Virus record (IMG/VR): IMGVR_UViG_3300038435_000085
Span: 1 to 36,108 of that record
Source of the DNA: a virus
Length of the DNA stretch: 36,108 nt
Reading direction: 5' to 3' (one strand)
A model generated the notes under the pieces. That model was not told the DNA's origin, ran no database searches, and worked only from the letters and a program-made list of their open reading frames with translations. Positions 21,327 through 28,024 of the stretch are shown in pieces. The position numbers were made by a program, and so were the translations under genes. Every line of letters begins with the position of its first letter. The first letter of the stretch is position 1.

Positions 21327-21418
21327 GTCACCCTGACGCAGGTCAGGGCCTCACTCTGCACCCCTTTTGTCATGCTGAGGCACGAAGCATCTGCTGGTGC
21401 GAGTTTTTAACTCGTACC
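21327..21418 (+). repeat. Two family C elements and a family D element
   Basis: Family C with arms CCCTGA/TCAGGG around cgcagg (21327-21352), family C TGCT/AGCA (21369-21392), and family D (21393-21418) directly abutting. Confidence 0.85.
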
Positions 21419-21419
21419 G

Positions 21420-22649
21420 TTATCCCTGCGGATTATTAAACCCTACATTCACAGTTATCAACCTTCCAATACTCATCGGAATAGCCGTTATCTCCACATT
21501 CAGCGTAGCACCCGCCAGCAAGTTCACCTTCTCATTGATATAGCAGCTTATCCCGCCGCTCAGATCACCATCAGTTTTCATACTCTCCAGAGCATCCTCC
21601 ACCAACGCTTCCATCATCGCCTTATCTCCTTGGCTCAGGTAGCCCGTAGCCTCGTCAACAGTCAATCGGCTTTTCACCTTCGGCAACACCGCCGCCCGTG
21701 CCAGACTTATCATTTTATTGATCGTCCGGTTATTCTCCGCATAAGCATAGTCGCTCGTTATCAGCGTCGCACTGTGGGCATCCGTTATCCAAACTCCATC
21801 CATCCCAGCAGGTTGCTCCGCGAATATCAACCCCTTCGCATCCAATGATGTCAGGTTCGCATCCGTGTAAGTCGTCAGTGCCAGGTTACTGCTCAGGCCA
21901 ACCCTTTGAAAATAGCCCTTCGCATTATCCTTCAGGTTAAAATCCTCAATCAACTCACCCGGATTTTGACTCACCGCCGCCTTACTTATAAGGCCCAGAT
22001 AAGCCCCAACAGCCGCATATCCGTTAAACAACACATTGTTATCGCTGATGTCCAGATCAGCAAATCCAACCACACTTACCCCTTCGCTGTCCTGAGCTCT
22101 CAGATCGAGCGAACTCGCCACCGTGCCGTTAAAGCTTCGGCCCTCTACCACCACAGTCGTATATCTGGCCTCGCCAGCTTCCTCCTCTACCAATGCCTGA
22201 GCTTTGGTTATAGCCGTCAACACATCGGCATCGTATCCGGTCGTCAGCGTAGGAGTATATCCACTCACCGGATTGCGTATCACACCCAAGAGCTTTATAC
22301 TTCCAGTATCCTTCAGCAGCTTCTTCGCATTGTTCACATTGGCAATGTCCACCAACTGACTCAGCGTGTTGGTTTGTGCCAGCACCATCAGGTGCACCTC
22401 CGCATTCGGGTTGTAGTGATACAGCATCTTGATGTGGTGATGCAGCAACGTCACGTTAGTCGTGTCATAAGCCTCCGTCACCCCAAGGTCTTCCAAATCC
22501 TTCAAGCCCGTAAGCTTGTATATAGTACCCAGCACCAACCCACTCGCAGCAACACCTGTGGTAATAATACCAATAATGTTGTCAGTGTTAGGGCCAGTTC
22601 TTCCGAGCTTGCCCTGTAGTCTGTTTATTGTAATTTTTGGCCTTGTCAT
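21420..22649 (-). CDS. Tail sheath protein (DUF2586 type)
   Basis: A 409-residue protein with sheath features: the start MTRPKITINRLQGKLGRTGPNTDNIIGIITTG, later GLKDLEDLGVTEAYDTTNVTLLHHHIKMLYHYNPNAEVHLMVL, and a C-terminal NVEITAIPMSIGRLITVNVGFNNPQG. The N-terminal and C-terminal strands are the arms that link neighbouring subunits in contractile sheaths. It is followed by the tube gene as in Mu and P2. This establishes that the virion has a contractile tail. The family name is recalled, but the order and character make the call strong. Confidence 0.85.
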   Translation of the reverse strand: MTRPKITINRLQGKLGRTGPNTDNIIGIITTGVAASGLVLGTIYKLTGLKDLEDLGVTEAYDTTNVTLLHHHIKMLYHYNPNAEVHLMVLAQTNTLSQLVDIANVNNAKKLLKDTGSIKLLGVIRNPVSGYTPTLTTGYDADVLTAITKAQALVEEEAGEARYTTVVVEGRSFNGTVASSLDLRAQDSEGVSVVGFADLDISDNNVLFNGYAAVGAYLGLISKAAVSQNPGELIEDFNLKDNAKGYFQRVGLSSNLALTTYTDANLTSLDAKGLIFAEQPAGMDGVWITDAHSATLITSDYAYAENNRTINKMISLARAAVLPKVKSRLTVDEATGYLSQGDKAMMEALVEDALESMKTDGDLSGGISCYINEKVNLLAGATLNVEITAIPMSIGRLITVNVGFNNPQG

Positions 22650-22678
22650 CTACCTATCAATTCGTTTACACCTTATTT

Positions 22679-22704
22679 GCTGGTGCGAGTTTTCAACTCG
22701 TACC
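22679..22704 (+). repeat. Family D element between sheath and spanin genes
   Basis: Arms GGTGCGAGTT/AACTCGTACC with loop tc, reaching into the end of the spanin gene. Confidence 0.8.
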
Positions 22705-23204
22705 TACTTCAAAACTTTTAATACGAACCAAACCACTCCCAGAAAGTTAAATAGGATACTCAACACCAGTAACCATCTGCACCAATTGGGAACTCTATTA
22801 ATTATCACCGTGCCCTCAACCTTCGTTTTCTTAGCACTCTGTTCATTGATCGTCTTTATCAACGCCTGCACCGCCTGATCCTTCTTCTCACATTCAACTT
22901 GCAACCTTCCAAAAGCATCCTGGTAAAACTTCATTGCAACGCCGTTGTTATAGCTTTTAAAGATCACTGTATCCCGTCCCGTTCCCTGAGCTTGTCGAAG
23001 GGCAGCATTTATCGCCGCATACCCCGCACTATCCAAACCCGTCACCACATTTTCACCCGGAAGGTATATCGTCGTGTCACGATATTTCTCCGTGTAGGTA
23101 TGAATCGTTTCAACCTTGGTCACCGTCTCGGTAGCTGAGCGAAGCCGAAGCTTACACCCTGTTCCCAGCATCAACACACACAATATCACCAACCAACTTT
23201 TCAT
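22704..23204 (-). CDS. Candidate unimolecular spanin (lipoprotein + C-terminal membrane helix)
   Basis: A 166-residue protein with a hydrophobic leader ending in a lipobox-like LGTGC (Cys17). A charged, helix-prone middle part (ETVTKVETIHTYTEKYRDT, ECEKKDQAVQALIKTINEQ) follows. The C-terminal membrane helix covers about residues 142-166 (WLLVLSILFNFLGVVWFVLK). This is the topology of a u-spanin, tying outer and inner membranes for lysis of Gram-negative cells. It lies next to endolysin and holin genes, which supports the role. The -3 position of the lipobox is Gly, which is unusual. Two in-frame family A elements encode CKLRLRSATE and AALRQAQGT. Confidence 0.6.
   Translation of the reverse strand: MKSWLVILCVLMLGTGCKLRLRSATETVTKVETIHTYTEKYRDTTIYLPGENVVTGLDSAGYAAINAALRQAQGTGRDTVIFKSYNNGVAMKFYQDAFGRLQVECEKKDQAVQALIKTINEQSAKKTKVEGTVIINRVPNWCRWLLVLSILFNFLGVVWFVLKVLK
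22984..23002 (+). repeat. Family A variant in the spanin gene
   Basis: Arms CCC/GGG around TGAGCTTGTCGAA, in frame. Confidence 0.8.
23133..23152 (+). repeat. Family A element in the spanin gene
   Basis: Arms AGC/GCT around TGAGCGAAGCCGAA, in frame just after the lipobox cysteine. Confidence 0.85.
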
Positions 23205-23208
23205 TTTT

Positions 23209-23667
23209 CTAACTCAATATTTTTGGATGAACAAACAGGCACCGCTTGTAACCCCTTGTTCTGATCATTACCTGTCCGCCATTGCTGTCGTTCACCAGTG
23301 AGGTGTTTCCCTCAATAGATTCAAACGTGCTGTTACTCAGCCTTCTCACAAATATTCCCGTATGGTCATATCTGCCGTCGCCGTTCCAGTCAAAGAAAAC
23401 AATGTCGCCCTCTACTGGATTTTTCGTCAACTCACCCGTTTTCGTGAAATGGGCCACCGCCGTCTGGCAACCTGCAAACCCTTTTGTGAAACCAATTTTT
23501 CCCAATGAAAAACCAGCCTGAGCGTAGCACCAACTCACAAACATTCCGCACCATGCCACCCCGTCGAAACCAAACCACTTGCCATATTTCGTCTTGTTAG
23601 AATTCGCCGGTGTCTCGGTGTATCCTATCTCCCCTTTGGCAATACCTATGATCTTAGTCCCGTTCAT
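23209..23667 (-). CDS. CHAP-domain endolysin
   Basis: A 152-residue peptidoglycan hydrolase. The CHAP-type catalytic pair is visible as Cys40 in VAWCGMFVSWC and His102 in GRYDHTGIFV; a Glu/Asn follows in FESIEGNTS. It begins with a GIAKGEIGYTETP segment typical of phage amidase or endopeptidase CHAP proteins. It has no signal peptide, so it would rely on the holin to reach the wall. It lies between the holin and spanin genes, completing a lysis cassette. Confidence 0.85.
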   Translation of the reverse strand: MNGTKIIGIAKGEIGYTETPANSNKTKYGKWFGFDGVAWCGMFVSWCYAQAGFSLGKIGFTKGFAGCQTAVAHFTKTGELTKNPVEGDIVFFDWNGDGRYDHTGIFVRRLSNSTFESIEGNTSLVNDSNGGQVMIRTRGYKRCLFVHPKILS

Positions 23668-23671
23668 TTTT

Positions 23672-23947
23672 TCATTCTTTCACTTCTTCATTCGAGCCTC
23701 GGTCACTGAGCGAAGTCGAAGTGCCATTCTTCATTTTATCCACCACACTCATCACCCCAATCCCCAGTATCAAAGCAACTGTGGCGTATATCAGATCAAC
23801 CTGAACCTCCCTGCCCGTCATCAGGTGAAAAATCACCTCCAGACAAAACAGCACCGTCCCTATCAACCAGGTGATACTCTTCCGGCTCCACTTATTGTTC
23901 GGCCCCGTCAGCGTATCTACCACCAACTTCCTCCACCACGCCGTCAT
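23672..23947 (-). CDS. Holin-like two-helix membrane protein
   Basis: A 91-residue protein with two predicted membrane helices at about residues 25-43 (ITWLIGTVLFCLEVIFHLM) and 52-70 (LIYATVALILGIGVMSVV), and a charged C-terminus. This matches class II holins, and it is the gene just before the endolysin. The C-terminal tail NGTSTSLSDRG is encoded by a family A element (23704-23723). Confidence 0.7.
   Translation of the reverse strand: MTAWWRKLVVDTLTGPNNKWSRKSITWLIGTVLFCLEVIFHLMTGREVQVDLIYATVALILGIGVMSVVDKMKNGTSTSLSDRGSNEEVKE
23704..23723 (+). repeat. Family A element in the holin 3' end
   Basis: Perfect CACT/AGTG copy, in frame. Confidence 0.9.
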
Positions 23948-23956
23948 CCTGTCGGT

Positions 23957-23976
23957 AACTGAGCGAAGTCGAAGTT
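23957..23976 (+). repeat. Family A element before the holin gene
   Basis: Arms AACT/AGTT around the core. It overlaps the stop codon of the gene at 23975. Confidence 0.85.
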
Positions 23977-24316
23977 AGTCAATCTGCACCGCCAGTGCAT
24001 CCATCACGAAGTTGGTGCCGTCAAACGTATAGGTCGCAACCTTCGTCTTACTCACAACCAAAACTATCGTTGGGCCGTCCATACCCGTACCCGGAATCAC
24101 ATCACGCTCCGTACCATCACACAAAGCCTTCACCACCAGTTTCGCACCGGCTTCAAGCTCCGCATCTATCGTCAGGTTCAGCGTCGTATCAGCCGCCAAA
24201 GCAGCCGCAAACGACAAAAACGTCATGTTGTTTGTAATCGTAGCTGCACCTACACCCGCTGCCGGGGTAACAACTATCGCACTTGCTGGGCCGTAGGGCC
24301 ATTTTGGATTGCTCAT
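23975..24316 (-). CDS. Probable head decoration protein
   Basis: A 113-residue, Ala/Gly/Thr-rich strand protein (NPKWPYGPASAIVVTPAAG, TLNLTIDAELEAGAKLVVKAL, YTFDGTNFVMDALAVQID). It lies between the major capsid region and the holin, as small head decoration or stabilisation proteins often do. No family is recognised with confidence. Confidence 0.5.
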   Translation of the reverse strand: MSNPKWPYGPASAIVVTPAAGVGAATITNNMTFLSFAAALAADTTLNLTIDAELEAGAKLVVKALCDGTERDVIPGTGMDGPTIVLVVSKTKVATYTFDGTNFVMDALAVQID

Positions 24317-24318
24317 AT

Positions 24319-24381
24319 TCTTAACTCTTAGTTTTTAACTTATAACTCCCCTCCTTCTTTTAAGGAGGGGCAGGGGTGGTT
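24319..24381 (+). repeat. Family H tandem repeat and family B element
   Basis: ttaactcttagtttttaact units (24319-24343), then family B (24345-24381). Confidence 0.85.
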
Positions 24382-24382
24382 A

Positions 24383-24778
24383 TTAACCCACCAACTCCGC
24401 TTTCCTTTTCTCCGCCGCCTTCAACACCTTCTTCCAGGTAATGCCTTCAGTCAACTGATCAACAGCCTCCACCGTCTCCGCAGCATTCACCGACGCAATC
24501 AGTTCCTTCTCCGCCGCCGCCGAATAAACCGGCTTTGTCTCCCCACCTGTGCCCTCGGTGTCTGAGCCGGTCGAAGACTCACCAACCACCACTGGAACCT
24601 CTTTTTCAAAGTGGCTCCGATGCACCGTCTCCATACTGGTATCCTTCAAACTTCCCGCATGATTTGCCGCCGTATTGCCGTGCGTAAAACACTGCCCGTC
24701 ACTCGTCACCACAAACTGATTCACCTCCGGGTTGCTCTCAAATGCCTTCTTTACTTTCGCGTATGCTTCTGGACTCAT
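24383..24778 (-). CDS. Small head-associated protein
   Basis: A 131-residue protein with MSPEAYAKVKKAFESNPEVNQFVVTSDGQCF at the start. An Ala/Glu-rich C-terminal helix follows (AAEKELIASVNAAETVEAVDQL, WKKVLKAAEKRKAELVG). The start is placed at 24778 because upstream residues derive from family H and E repeats. A family A variant (24560-24578) encodes STGSDTEG in the middle. It lies directly downstream of the capsid gene; the role is unknown but likely structural. Confidence 0.6.
   Translation of the reverse strand: MSPEAYAKVKKAFESNPEVNQFVVTSDGQCFTHGNTAANHAGSLKDTSMETVHRSHFEKEVPVVVGESSTGSDTEGTGGETKPVYSAAAEKELIASVNAAETVEAVDQLTEGITWKKVLKAAEKRKAELVG
24560..24578 (+). repeat. Family A variant in the head-associated gene
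   Basis: Arms GTCT/AGAC around GAGCCGGTCGA, in frame. Confidence 0.8.
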
Positions 24779-24783
24779 AATCT

Positions 24784-24940
24784 TCACTTTTAGTTTCCTG
24801 TGGTTGTGTGTTTTCACCAACCACACCTTGTCTTCACCGCCCCGTGCCCGCATCCTTTCGGAATACGGGCTCTTGCGGCAGGTTTTATCGTTCACTCGAC
24901 TTCGGTAACCAAGCTTCGGTCACTGAGCGAAGTCGAAGTG
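24784..24940 (+). repeat. Family H, family E and family A elements upstream of the capsid end
   Basis: Family H stretch (24784-24798), family E (24800-24824), then a degenerate region and a family A copy (24921-24940) ending next to the capsid stop codon. Confidence 0.8.
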
Positions 24941-26065
24941 TTAGTCAGTCTCAACAATCGCAATCACCCCTTTCAGGTCTTTGCGGGTCTTTCCTCCGGC
25001 TCTCACCAGCGTAGAGAATATGTCGCCATAGTACTCCGGCTTCTTCTCATCCAGCAAAAAGAAGGTGCTTCCTTTCGCCCTGGTCACCCACTTGTCAACC
25101 CATACAAGAGCCGCCAAATGGTCAGTAGCTGCACCAGCCGCACCCAACGCCTTTTTCACAGGAGTTGCCGTGTCGTCATAAATACCCACATTGCTTCTCA
25201 CAAAGATGTTTATCCCCAACAGCTTACCAATGCTTCCAGTCACCAACGCACTACCACTGCCAATCTTGTCAGCATGTATGAAATCGTCAATCGTCAACAA
25301 GTCACTCAGAAATTCAGCAGGAATCAACATGTTTCTGCCATCCATCGGAGCATCCATTCTGTTCAGTTTTTCAAGAGCAGAAATCAAATCAGCTTTCACC
25401 AATCGCTTTCTTGTGCCTGTAGCACTTGGAGCACTCGCCGTTCTCGTTGTTGATCCACTCGTCCGCACAATGTTAGCGGCACCGTCAGGCAGCCACAAAT
25501 TGGCGAAGTAATCCGCAATCAAGGTGTTCAACGTTTCCGCATGATTTCTCAGCATACTCGCTCTCTTGGCATAATGCACAATGCTCTCCTCTGTAATCGT
25601 TATCAAACTCGGATCGGTTGTGAATTCCTTCAGCGGGTATTCATTGCTGTCGTCCACACGTCTGATAATGGTCGCAGGCAGCAGCGTTCTGTTTATCGCC
25701 GTCCCCGGATTATCACCGCTCACACCATAAACAACCTTCTCCCCGTCACCACTCTGTTGCACAAAGGCCGTATCGTCCTGGCTCTGTGTATAGAATTCGT
25801 TAGTCGGAAACACCTTCTCCTCCAGTGTCTTGGCAAACAATGTCGCCACCGCTGCATCTGCATACAGACTACCCTTCGGCAGAAAAAAGGCATACTGGTC
25901 TGGAACCAATTGTGCCAGGCAAAATATAGCAGGTGCCACCGGCCAAAACTTCACCAGATTGCCATCCAGCCCATAGCCGTAGTCCACCGCACCGAGCAGC
26001 ACCACAGCCCCGAAACATGCCATCAGCAGCCCCGTAATCAATGTCAAAATTCTCTTGCTTTTCAT
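24941..26065 (-). CDS. Major capsid protein
   Basis: A 374-residue protein in the position of the major head protein, directly after the protease/scaffold gene. It contains NRTLLPATIIRRVDDSNEYPLKEFTTDPSLITITEES, ADYFANLWLPDGA, DGRNMLIPAEFLSDLL and KLLGINIFVRSNV, typical HK97-fold features such as the long spine helix and the E-loop region. Residues 1-50 are strongly hydrophobic (RILTLITGLLMACFGAVVLLGAV and FWPVAPAIFCLAQLV), which is unusual for a capsid protein but also occurs, as I recall, in other Bacteroidota phages. It may be removed by the protease during maturation. The start is placed at MKSKR (26065); upstream residues are family H repeat. Confidence 0.75.
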   Translation of the reverse strand: MKSKRILTLITGLLMACFGAVVLLGAVDYGYGLDGNLVKFWPVAPAIFCLAQLVPDQYAFFLPKGSLYADAAVATLFAKTLEEKVFPTNEFYTQSQDDTAFVQQSGDGEKVVYGVSGDNPGTAINRTLLPATIIRRVDDSNEYPLKEFTTDPSLITITEESIVHYAKRASMLRNHAETLNTLIADYFANLWLPDGAANIVRTSGSTTRTASAPSATGTRKRLVKADLISALEKLNRMDAPMDGRNMLIPAEFLSDLLTIDDFIHADKIGSGSALVTGSIGKLLGINIFVRSNVGIYDDTATPVKKALGAAGAATDHLAALVWVDKWVTRAKGSTFFLLDEKKPEYYGDIFSTLVRAGGKTRKDLKGVIAIVETD

Positions 26066-26072
26066 CTCTTTA

Positions 26073-26158
26073 TCAACTTTTAACTTTTCGTTTTTTACTT
26101 TTAACTTTTTGTCACCATTATTGGTTCCCCCCTTTTTTTGAGGGGGATAAAGGGGGAT
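26073..26158 (+). repeat. Family H tandem repeat and family B variant
   Basis: ttttaacttt units (26073-26110), then ggttccccccttttttt with the tail agggggataaagggggat (26124-26158). Confidence 0.85.
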
Positions 26159-26159
26159 G

Positions 26160-27308
26160 CTACAGCCCCGTGTACTCAACCCCGTGCTCCTCCTTCATCA
26201 AAGCATTAAACCCTTCTGCATTCTCATGCTTCATCTTCATCAACCCATTAGGGTCTTCCTTGCTCCACCTCGTGAAATTCCAATCCTTCCGGTCGGTGGC
26301 TGAGGCTCCCGAAGCCCCGGCCTGTGCCCCTTTAATCACCGCATTCGGGTCAACCCTCTTGCCCATCGCATTCAACGCAGCAATGCCACTTCCAAAATCT
26401 GCCGTCAGCAACTTCTTCCAAGCCGGGCGTTGCTCCGCTACAAATTTGCCTTCAGCTTGTGCTGTGTCCAGGGCAGCTTCTATACTGTCACCCATCTGGG
26501 TATCCAGCTTCGCCTGCAACTCTGTGATCTTATTGTCCTTTTCAGTCAGGGCAGCAGTCACCTCCTTTACATAGTCCATCTCAGGAGCATCGTCCTTCAA
26601 CAGCATCAGTGTAGGCACCAGCGTACCCAATCCGGCTTTCAATGTGTTTTTCATAATATCGCTTTCTTCGTTTTCAGTATTTAGAACAGCGGCAAAAGCA
26701 TCTACAAGCTTCTCCGCATCTGGATGCTTAAACATCGCAGCCGGAAGGCTAACCTTCGGGCCTTCAATTATTTCATGGCAGATACCCATATCCCGACACT
26801 CCTTGGCGGTAAGCCATTTGTCAACCCCAGGCTTCAGCCAGGTGGCAACAATCTCGGCACTTTGTCCGGTTCTTTCTATCAATATGGCCGTCAGGCGTTC
26901 ACCCTCCGCATCCATCATATCGGCATAAGCTCTTATAGCTTCACTCTCTCCGCCGACAACACCTTTAGCCCTGTGAATCATTACCCGGCTGTGCTTGGTC
27001 ATCTTTCTAATGTCGCAGGCCAGAAACAGCCATAAACCCATACTCGCAGCCACTCCCTCTACCAAACCCGTAACCTCAGACTCGCTATCCCTTATACCAT
27101 CATACATAGCAAGACCCTCAAAGATTGACCCGCCGTAGCAGTTCATCTTTATAGTCAGTGGGGCTTTCTTAGATGTTAGATTAGTAAGGGCCTCCTCAAA
27201 CCGCTTCCAGTCCGTACCCTTCTCCGTAGTATCTATATGACCATACAGCTTTATCTCCGGCTTGCCCGCCAGCAGATTCACATGGTAAAATGGCTTTATA
27301 ACTGTCAT
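26160..27308 (-). CDS. ClpP-like prohead protease fused to scaffold
   Basis: A 382-residue protein. The N-terminal half is a ClpP-fold serine protease: oxyanion segment NCYGGSIFEGLAMYD (56-70), catalytic Ser89 in GVAASMG, and His112 in MIHRAKG. The C-terminal half (from about 215) is helical and charged (EKDNKITELQAKLDTQMGDSIEAAL), typical of a scaffold. An in-frame Met at 219 (IMKNTLKAGL) could start a separate scaffold protein, as in lambda C/Nu3 or Mu I/Z. It matures the capsid, whose gene follows. This is the first gene of the leftward late operon. Confidence 0.85.
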   Translation of the reverse strand: MTVIKPFYHVNLLAGKPEIKLYGHIDTTEKGTDWKRFEEALTNLTSKKAPLTIKMNCYGGSIFEGLAMYDGIRDSESEVTGLVEGVAASMGLWLFLACDIRKMTKHSRVMIHRAKGVVGGESEAIRAYADMMDAEGERLTAILIERTGQSAEIVATWLKPGVDKWLTAKECRDMGICHEIIEGPKVSLPAAMFKHPDAEKLVDAFAAVLNTENEESDIMKNTLKAGLGTLVPTLMLLKDDAPEMDYVKEVTAALTEKDNKITELQAKLDTQMGDSIEAALDTAQAEGKFVAEQRPAWKKLLTADFGSGIAALNAMGKRVDPNAVIKGAQAGASGASATDRKDWNFTRWSKEDPNGLMKMKHENAEGFNALMKEEHGVEYTGL

Positions 27309-27321
27309 ATACGCTGTAAAA

Positions 27322-27356
27322 ACTCCCCTCCTGTTTTAGGAGGGGCAGGGGTGGTT
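27322..27356 (+). repeat. Family B element in the late control region
   Basis: aactcccctcctgttttagg hairpin with the aggggcaggggtggtt tail, between the leftward late promoter and the protease start codon. Confidence 0.85.
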
Positions 27357-27373
27357 AGGCCCCAATTCTTTCA

Positions 27374-27405
27374 CAAAGATTTACCTATTTGTGCCCGCTC
27401 CCAAA
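27374..27405 (-). promoter_or_regulatory. Leftward late promoter candidate
   Basis: On the minus strand TTTG (27405-27402), a 20-base spacer, then AATCTTTG (27381-27374). This fits the Bacteroidota -33/-7 consensus TTTG and TAnnTTTG with one mismatch. The first dyad (27372-27393) overlaps the -7 element, as expected if a regulator acts there. Confidence 0.5.
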
Positions 27406-27418
27406 TGTTTTGTTTAAC

Positions 27419-27440
27419 GTTTCACCTCAAAATGTGAAAC
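27419..27440. promoter_or_regulatory. Perfect 7-bp dyad, possible activator/repressor site
   Basis: GTTTCAC-ctcaaaat-GTGAAAC. The half-sites match parS arms, but an extra 8 bases separate them. As a dimer site in the divergent late region it may bind the late activator. Confidence 0.55.
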
Positions 27441-27523
27441 AATAACCTTCCCCGCTGATTCCTTAAATCCCGCCCCTATATAATGTACCCGCACGCCCCA
27501 TCTTTGTATTAGAAAGGACGGGC

Positions 27524-27582
27524 CACTGAGCGAAGTCGAAGTGATAAACCTATCAACCCTTCAACCTATCAACCCATCAACC
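27524..27582 (+). repeat. Family A element and family G tandem repeat
   Basis: Family A (27524-27543, CACT/AGTG arms) then cctatcaaccct units to the start codon at 27584. Confidence 0.9.
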
Positions 27583-27583
27583 G

Positions 27584-28024
27584 ATGAGAAAACCAAACCG
27601 CGAAAAAGCCGACAACAAGGCCAAATCCGAAATAGCCTACGACCTCTTCATCAACACCGATAAGAGCCAGAAAGAAATATGTGCCCTCATCGGGTGGACA
27701 GAACGCACCTTCACCAAATACAAACGCGACGGCCTCTGGGAAGAACAGAAGTCAGCCCTCAAACTAACACCCGGCAAAATCATCCTCAACATCTACAAGC
27801 GGATGCACGAAATATCCGAAACCGGAAACCCCGATGCCGACAAGCTCATCAAACTGGCCAACACCCTCGAAAAGCTCTTAGACAAAAAGACCACCATTTC
27901 CCAGGCCATGTCCGTCTTCAAAGAATTCACCACCTTCTTGTGGGATCAAGACCCCGAATTCGCCAAGCAAAACAACATCTATCAGCAGCAGTTTGTGGAC
28001 TTAAAGATTGCATCCTATGGCTGA
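27584..28024 (+). CDS. Terminase small subunit-like protein
   Basis: A 146-residue protein with an N-terminal helix-turn-helix region (SEIAYDLFINTDKSQKEICALIGWTERTFTKYKRDG), which matches DNA-binding small terminase subunits, and a helical C-terminal half (LANTLEKLLDKKTT). It is the first gene of the rightward late operon and directly precedes terminase large subunit, overlapping it by eight bases. It would recognise phage DNA at the packaging start. Confidence 0.75.
   Translation: MRKPNREKADNKAKSEIAYDLFINTDKSQKEICALIGWTERTFTKYKRDGLWEEQKSALKLTPGKIILNIYKRMHEISETGNPDADKLIKLANTLEKLLDKKTTISQAMSVFKEFTTFLWDQDPEFAKQNNIYQQQFVDLKIASYG

Larger units (their letters stand above)
27309..27583. promoter_or_regulatory. 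Divergent late control region
   Basis: The 275-base gap between the two divergent late operons. It contains a family B element (27322-27356) and two 22-base dyads: CACAAA-N10-TTTGTG (27372-27393) and GTTTCAC-N8-GTGAAAC (27419-27440). A family A element (27524-27543) and family G repeats reach to the start codon at 27584. The two dyad centres are 47 bases apart. Of the rightward promoter only a weak CATCTTTG (27499-27506) is seen. No other gene is visible in it. Confidence 0.65.

Noticed and set aside
27419-27440. parS partition site
   Set aside because: The half-sites match parS arms, but an 8-base spacer separates them and no parA/parB genes are present.
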